Assembly (NCBI GenBank): GCA_027451645.1 | Contig: DAIDIX010000056.1 | Location: forward strand, 1 to 9,066 | Direction: 5' to 3' | Source of the DNA: Candidatus Dormiibacterota bacterium | Lineage (GTDB): Bacteria > Chloroflexota > Dormibacteria > Aeolococcales > Aeolococcaceae | Length of the DNA stretch: 9,066 bases | In this document: positions 6,386 through 9,066 of the stretch, piece after piece | Layout: each line of letters starts with the position of its first letter | How positions within the stretch are numbered: the stretch's first letter is position 1 | The notes under the pieces: model-generated | What the model was told of the DNA's origin: nothing | Seen by the model: the letters and a program-made list of their open reading frames with translations, nothing else | Database searches by the model: none | Program-made: the position numbers and the translations under genes

Positions 6386-7570
6386 TTATCCCTGAGGACC
6401 ATTCGGCTCGACCCGGATTCCCTTTGGAGCAAGCACTTCCCGGGCAATAAGCAGTCGCTGAATCTCGCTTGTTCCCTCACCGATCTCATTAATCTTGACA
6501 TCCCTGTAATACCGGGCAACAGGCGACTCCTCCATGAAGCCAAACCCGCCATGGATCTGCACTGCCTGATTTGCACACGCAGTCGCGACTTCCGATGCAT
6601 GGAGTTTCGCCATGGATGCGTACTTTCCTGGCTGCTTCCCCGTATCGATGATGGAAGCTGCCTTCCACGTCATGAGACGTGCAAGTTCAATCTGCGTTGC
6701 CATGTCCGCAAGCTTCATCTGCGTTGTCTGGTATGCAGCAATGGGATGTCCAAACTGCATGCGGTCCGAAGAGTACGAAACACTTGCATCAAAGCATGCC
6801 TGGGCAACGCCAACAGCAAGCGCAGCAATGGCAACCCGCCCCCCTTCCAGGGTCCCGAGGAACTGCCTGTATCCTTTTCCTTCGACGCCAATGACATTGC
6901 TGTACGGCACATGAACATCATCAAAGAGGAGTTCCCTCGTGTCTGATGCATGCCACCCGAGTTTCCTGTACTTGGGAGCCTGTGTATACCCTGGTGTGCC
7001 ACGTTCAATGGCAATAGTGGAGATGGCACGCTTGCCATGGTCCTCCCCAGTGACAGCAGTAATCGTGACACCTGCACTGATCTCCGTTCCGGCATTCGTA
7101 ATGAATGCTTTCCTGCCGTTGATGATCCACTCATCACCACTTCGGACTGCACGGGTTTGCGTACCGTATGCATCAGATCCAGCACCTGGTTCAGTCAGGC
7201 CAAATGCCCAGAGCCGCTTTCCTGCAAGGAGATCTGGCAAGTACTTCGCACGCTGGTCATCTGAACCGAAACGGACAATTGGCGTGATGCCAAGGGATAC
7301 GGCAGCCTCAAGGGTGATTGCAACACTTGCATCCGCCCGTGCAAGCTCTTCAAGCACAAGGCAGTAGGCGAGGAAATCTCCTCCTACTCCCCCTACCTCT
7401 TCGGAGAACGGAAGACCGAAGAAGCCAAGCTCACCCATTTTCGCCACGATGTCATACGGAAATTCACCAGAGAGATCATACGAGGCAGCCTTCGGAGCAA
7501 CGACCTCGTCAGCAAAGGACCGCGCAAGACCACGAAGATCCTCCTGGGTGGGAGAGAGATCGAAGTTCAT
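6386..7570 (-). CDS. Acyl-CoA dehydrogenase, copy 2
   Basis: This is a 394-aa member of the same FAD-dependent family as the gene at 4005-5153, clearly diverged from it. It has the first signature GLTEPGAGSDAYG (124-136), the middle domain, QIHGGFGF (338-345) and the base E365 in GEGTSEIQR. The second possible base position is not acidic (LEGGR, 241-245). It differs from copy 1 in the substrate-lining loops, for example GEGT in place of YEGT, so the two probably act on different acyl-CoAs. A C-terminal extension of about 14 residues (380-394) carries a Pro/Gly tail. It begins 11 bp after sucD with a weak AGAGAAG site and ends 12 bp before the thiolase, so it is firmly inside the operon. It needs ETF and its oxidoreductase, which are not in the window. 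Confidence 0.96.
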   Translation of the reverse strand: MNFDLSPTQEDLRGLARSFADEVVAPKAASYDLSGEFPYDIVAKMGELGFFGLPFSEEVGGVGGDFLAYCLVLEELARADASVAITLEAAVSLGITPIVRFGSDDQRAKYLPDLLAGKRLWAFGLTEPGAGSDAYGTQTRAVRSGDEWIINGRKAFITNAGTEISAGVTITAVTGEDHGKRAISTIAIERGTPGYTQAPKYRKLGWHASDTRELLFDDVHVPYSNVIGVEGKGYRQFLGTLEGGRVAIAALAVGVAQACFDASVSYSSDRMQFGHPIAAYQTTQMKLADMATQIELARLMTWKAASIIDTGKQPGKYASMAKLHASEVATACANQAVQIHGGFGFMEESPVARYYRDVKINEIGEGTSEIQRLLIAREVLAPKGIRVEPNGPQG

Positions 7571-7581
7571 CGCAACTTCTC

Positions 7582-8472
7582 TCAGCGGATGTGGGCAGCA
7601 GTTGATGTCATTCGGGCAGCAACTGCAGTCACCACTTCCTCGATCGTGTCAGCAACAGTAACACCCGCATGCTGCAGTGCATCAACTTTGCTCTGCGGAC
7701 TCCCCATCGTTCCACTGATGATGGCACCAGCATGACCCATGCGCTTTCCTGGCGGCGCAGTCCGCCCACTGATGAATGCGACCACTGGCTTGTGGAAGCT
7801 CCGCTCAATGTATGCAGCTGCCTCCTCCTCGTCTGAGCCTCCGATCTCGCCGATGAGAACAACTGCCTCAGTTTCCTCGTCTGCTGCAAAGAGCTCAAGG
7901 ACATCGGTGAAGGAAAGTCCGTGAATGGGATCCCCGCCTATGCCAACTGCAGTACTCTGTCCAAAACCTGCCTGCGAAAGCCCCTGAATGACTTCATACG
8001 TAAGCGTGCCACTCCTGGCAACGATCCCAACCTTTCCCTTCTTCCCGATGTGATTGGGAATGATGCCCACCTTGCACTCCCCAGGAGTCATGATCCCTGG
8101 ACAGTTCGGACCAAGTAGCCGCACACCCATCTCGTCGCACAGTGCTCGTGCCCGTACCATGTCGAGAACTGGAATGCCCTCAGTGATGCAGATGATGAGG
8201 GGAATCCCTACTGTTGCTGCTTCCATGATTGCATCAGCTGCAAATGGAGGTGGAACAAATATGCCAGTGACATTCGCATTCGTTGCCTTGACTGCTTCCT
8301 CAACCGTGTCGAAGAGTGGAATTCCATCGATTTCCTGGCCACCCTTGCCTGGAGTAACTCCACCAACGATGGGAGTTCCAAATGCACGCATCTGCTCTGT
8401 GTGAAAGCGGCCCTCGCGCCCAGTCATGCCCTGAATGATGACCCTGCTCGATCGATCGACCAATACTGACAT
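7582..8472 (-). CDS. sucD: Succinyl-CoA synthetase (ADP/GDP-forming), alpha subunit
   Basis: SucD binds CoA and carries the phosphohistidine that passes phosphate between succinyl phosphate and the nucleotide bound by SucC. The reaction, succinyl-CoA + NDP + Pi to succinate + CoA + NTP, is the substrate-level phosphorylation step of the TCA cycle. At 296 aa it is full length. The CoA-binding Rossmann domain shows [14 protein letters not shown] (15-28) and GGVTPGKGG (37-45). GPNCPG lies at 121-126 and the active-site histidine is H247 in [10 protein letters not shown] (242-251). The start has AAGGAG (8481-8486) 8 nt upstream, and this site overlaps the TAA of sucC, which suggests coupled translation of the two subunits. 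The next gene, an acyl-CoA dehydrogenase, starts 11 bp after its stop. Confidence 0.97.
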   Translation of the reverse strand: MSVLVDRSSRVIIQGMTGREGRFHTEQMRAFGTPIVGGVTPGKGGQEIDGIPLFDTVEEAVKATNANVTGIFVPPPFAADAIMEAATVGIPLIICITEGIPVLDMVRARALCDEMGVRLLGPNCPGIMTPGECKVGIIPNHIGKKGKVGIVARSGTLTYEVIQGLSQAGFGQSTAVGIGGDPIHGLSFTDVLELFAADEETEAVVLIGEIGGSDEEEAAAYIERSFHKPVVAFISGRTAPPGKRMGHAGAIISGTMGSPQSKVDALQHAGVTVADTIEEVVTAVAARMTSTAAHIR

Positions 8473-8480
8473 TGACGTAT

Positions 8481-8487
8481 CTCCTTA
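8481..8487 (-). promoter_or_regulatory. sucC stop codon overlapping the sucD ribosome binding site
   Basis: On the minus strand TAAGGAG combines the sucC stop (8485-8487) with the sucD Shine-Dalgarno site, 8 nt before the sucD ATG. The thiolase start uses the same arrangement (TAA then GGGA, 8-nt spacing). Ribosomes ending on sucC are well placed to begin sucD, which suits a 1:1 complex. Confidence 0.65.
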
Positions 8488-9066
8488 TGCATTCCGCGTG
8501 AGCGAGACAATCGCCTCTGCTGCTTCCGCTGCACTTGTCCCCGGCACTATACCCGCATCCCTGAGGAGCTTTCGGCCCTCCTCTTCCTGCGTCCCTGTCA
8601 TGCGGACAACAAGTGGCTTTGTGATATGAAGCTCATCCCGGGCCTGAATGATTCCCCGTGCAACTTCATCACATCGGGTTATCCCACCGAAGATGTTGAT
8701 GAAGATTCCCCTCACCTTCTCATCCATGAGGACCATCTCCAGCGCATTCTTTACCTTGTCGCTGGAAGCGCCACCACCTACATCAAGGAAGTTCGCTGGT
8801 TCACCACCATGCTGCTTCACGAGATCAAGGGTGTTCATCACAAGTCCTGCACCGTTGCCAATGCACCCCACATAGCCATCGAGATGGACATAGGTAAGGT
8901 TCCGCTTCCGTGCTTCCCGCTCGAAGGGATCACTGTCGACGAGGGAACCACCACCTTCTGCTGCCAGTTCCTTGTGAAGTGACTCGTGCCGGTACAGCGC
9001 ACTCTCATCGATCTCGATCTTCGCATCTGCTGCAATAACCTTTCCGTCAGCAGTGATCATGAGAGG
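8485..9066 (-). CDS. sucC: Succinyl-CoA synthetase, beta subunit (partial, C-terminal half)
   Basis: Only the last 193 residues are present; the gene runs off the right edge of the window and full-length SucC is about 385-390 aa. The visible part starts within the conserved NPL region at the end of the ATP-grasp domain (PLMITADGKVIAADAKIEID). It then covers the ligase domain that contacts SucD: LDGYVGCIGNGAGL (60-73 counted from the first visible Met), FLDVGGGAS (91-99) and NIFGGITRCDEVA (122-134). The nucleotide-binding residues that decide ATP against GTP lie off the edge. It is the first visible gene of the operon and ends 12 bp before sucD. Confidence 0.96.
   Translation of the reverse strand, partial: PLMITADGKVIAADAKIEIDESALYRHESLHKELAAEGGGSLVDSDPFEREARKRNLTYVHLDGYVGCIGNGAGLVMNTLDLVKQHGGEPANFLDVGGGASSDKVKNALEMVLMDEKVRGIFINIFGGITRCDEVARGIIQARDELHITKPLVVRMTGTQEEEGRKLLRDAGIVPGTSAAEAAEAIVSLTRNA

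Noticed and set aside
6224..6946. Plus-strand open frame of 240 aa across the thiolase/dehydrogenase junction
   Set aside because: It overlaps two well-supported minus-strand genes and its Cys/Arg/His-rich product has no domain logic.
4005..7570. Isovaleryl- or long-chain-type catalytic glutamate in the dehydrogenases
   Set aside because: The alternative base position is Ser (LDRSR) or Gly (LEGGR), while E365 in the EGT motif is present in both.

Overview
The window shows bacterial chromosomal DNA of roughly balanced base composition using the standard code: TAA, TAG and TGA all end recognisable genes. Lineage cannot be fixed from this stretch. A LytR-CpsA-Psr (LCP) enzyme with a LytR_C tail points to a cell-wall-glycopolymer bearing, Gram-positive-type or Chloroflexi/Patescibacteria-like bacterium, but this is weak inference.

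Layout. Positions 1-77 hold a perfect inverted repeat and a 25-bp-period direct repeat that look like the multi-site end of an IS21-type insertion sequence whose body would lie left of the window. From 149 to 1485 there is a plus-strand pair: an unrecognised 372-aa protein with a HEATH zinc-protease motif and a 73-aa protein whose GTG start overlaps the previous stop (GTGA). Everything after that is on the minus strand. Read in the direction of transcription from the right edge, it is sucC (5' half missing), sucD, an acyl-CoA dehydrogenase, an acetyl-CoA acetyltransferase-type thiolase, a second acyl-CoA dehydrogenase, then after 101 bp an LCP glycopolymer transferase and a CPBP-family membrane protease. 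The two gene blocks converge at about 1486-1524, where hairpins occur.

How the genes work together. The five genes from 9066 down to 4005 are spaced by 12, 11, 12 and 41 bp and are very likely one operon. They join the first step (FAD-linked dehydrogenation) and last step (thiolysis) of acyl-CoA beta-oxidation to succinyl-CoA synthetase, which makes ATP or GTP from a CoA thioester. The hydratase and 3-hydroxyacyl-CoA dehydrogenase are not in the window. The LCP and CPBP genes form an envelope-related pair. The best candidate for something undescribed is the 149-1485 pair: a predicted gluzincin-like metallopeptidase with a small, translationally coupled partner, next to a putative IS end.
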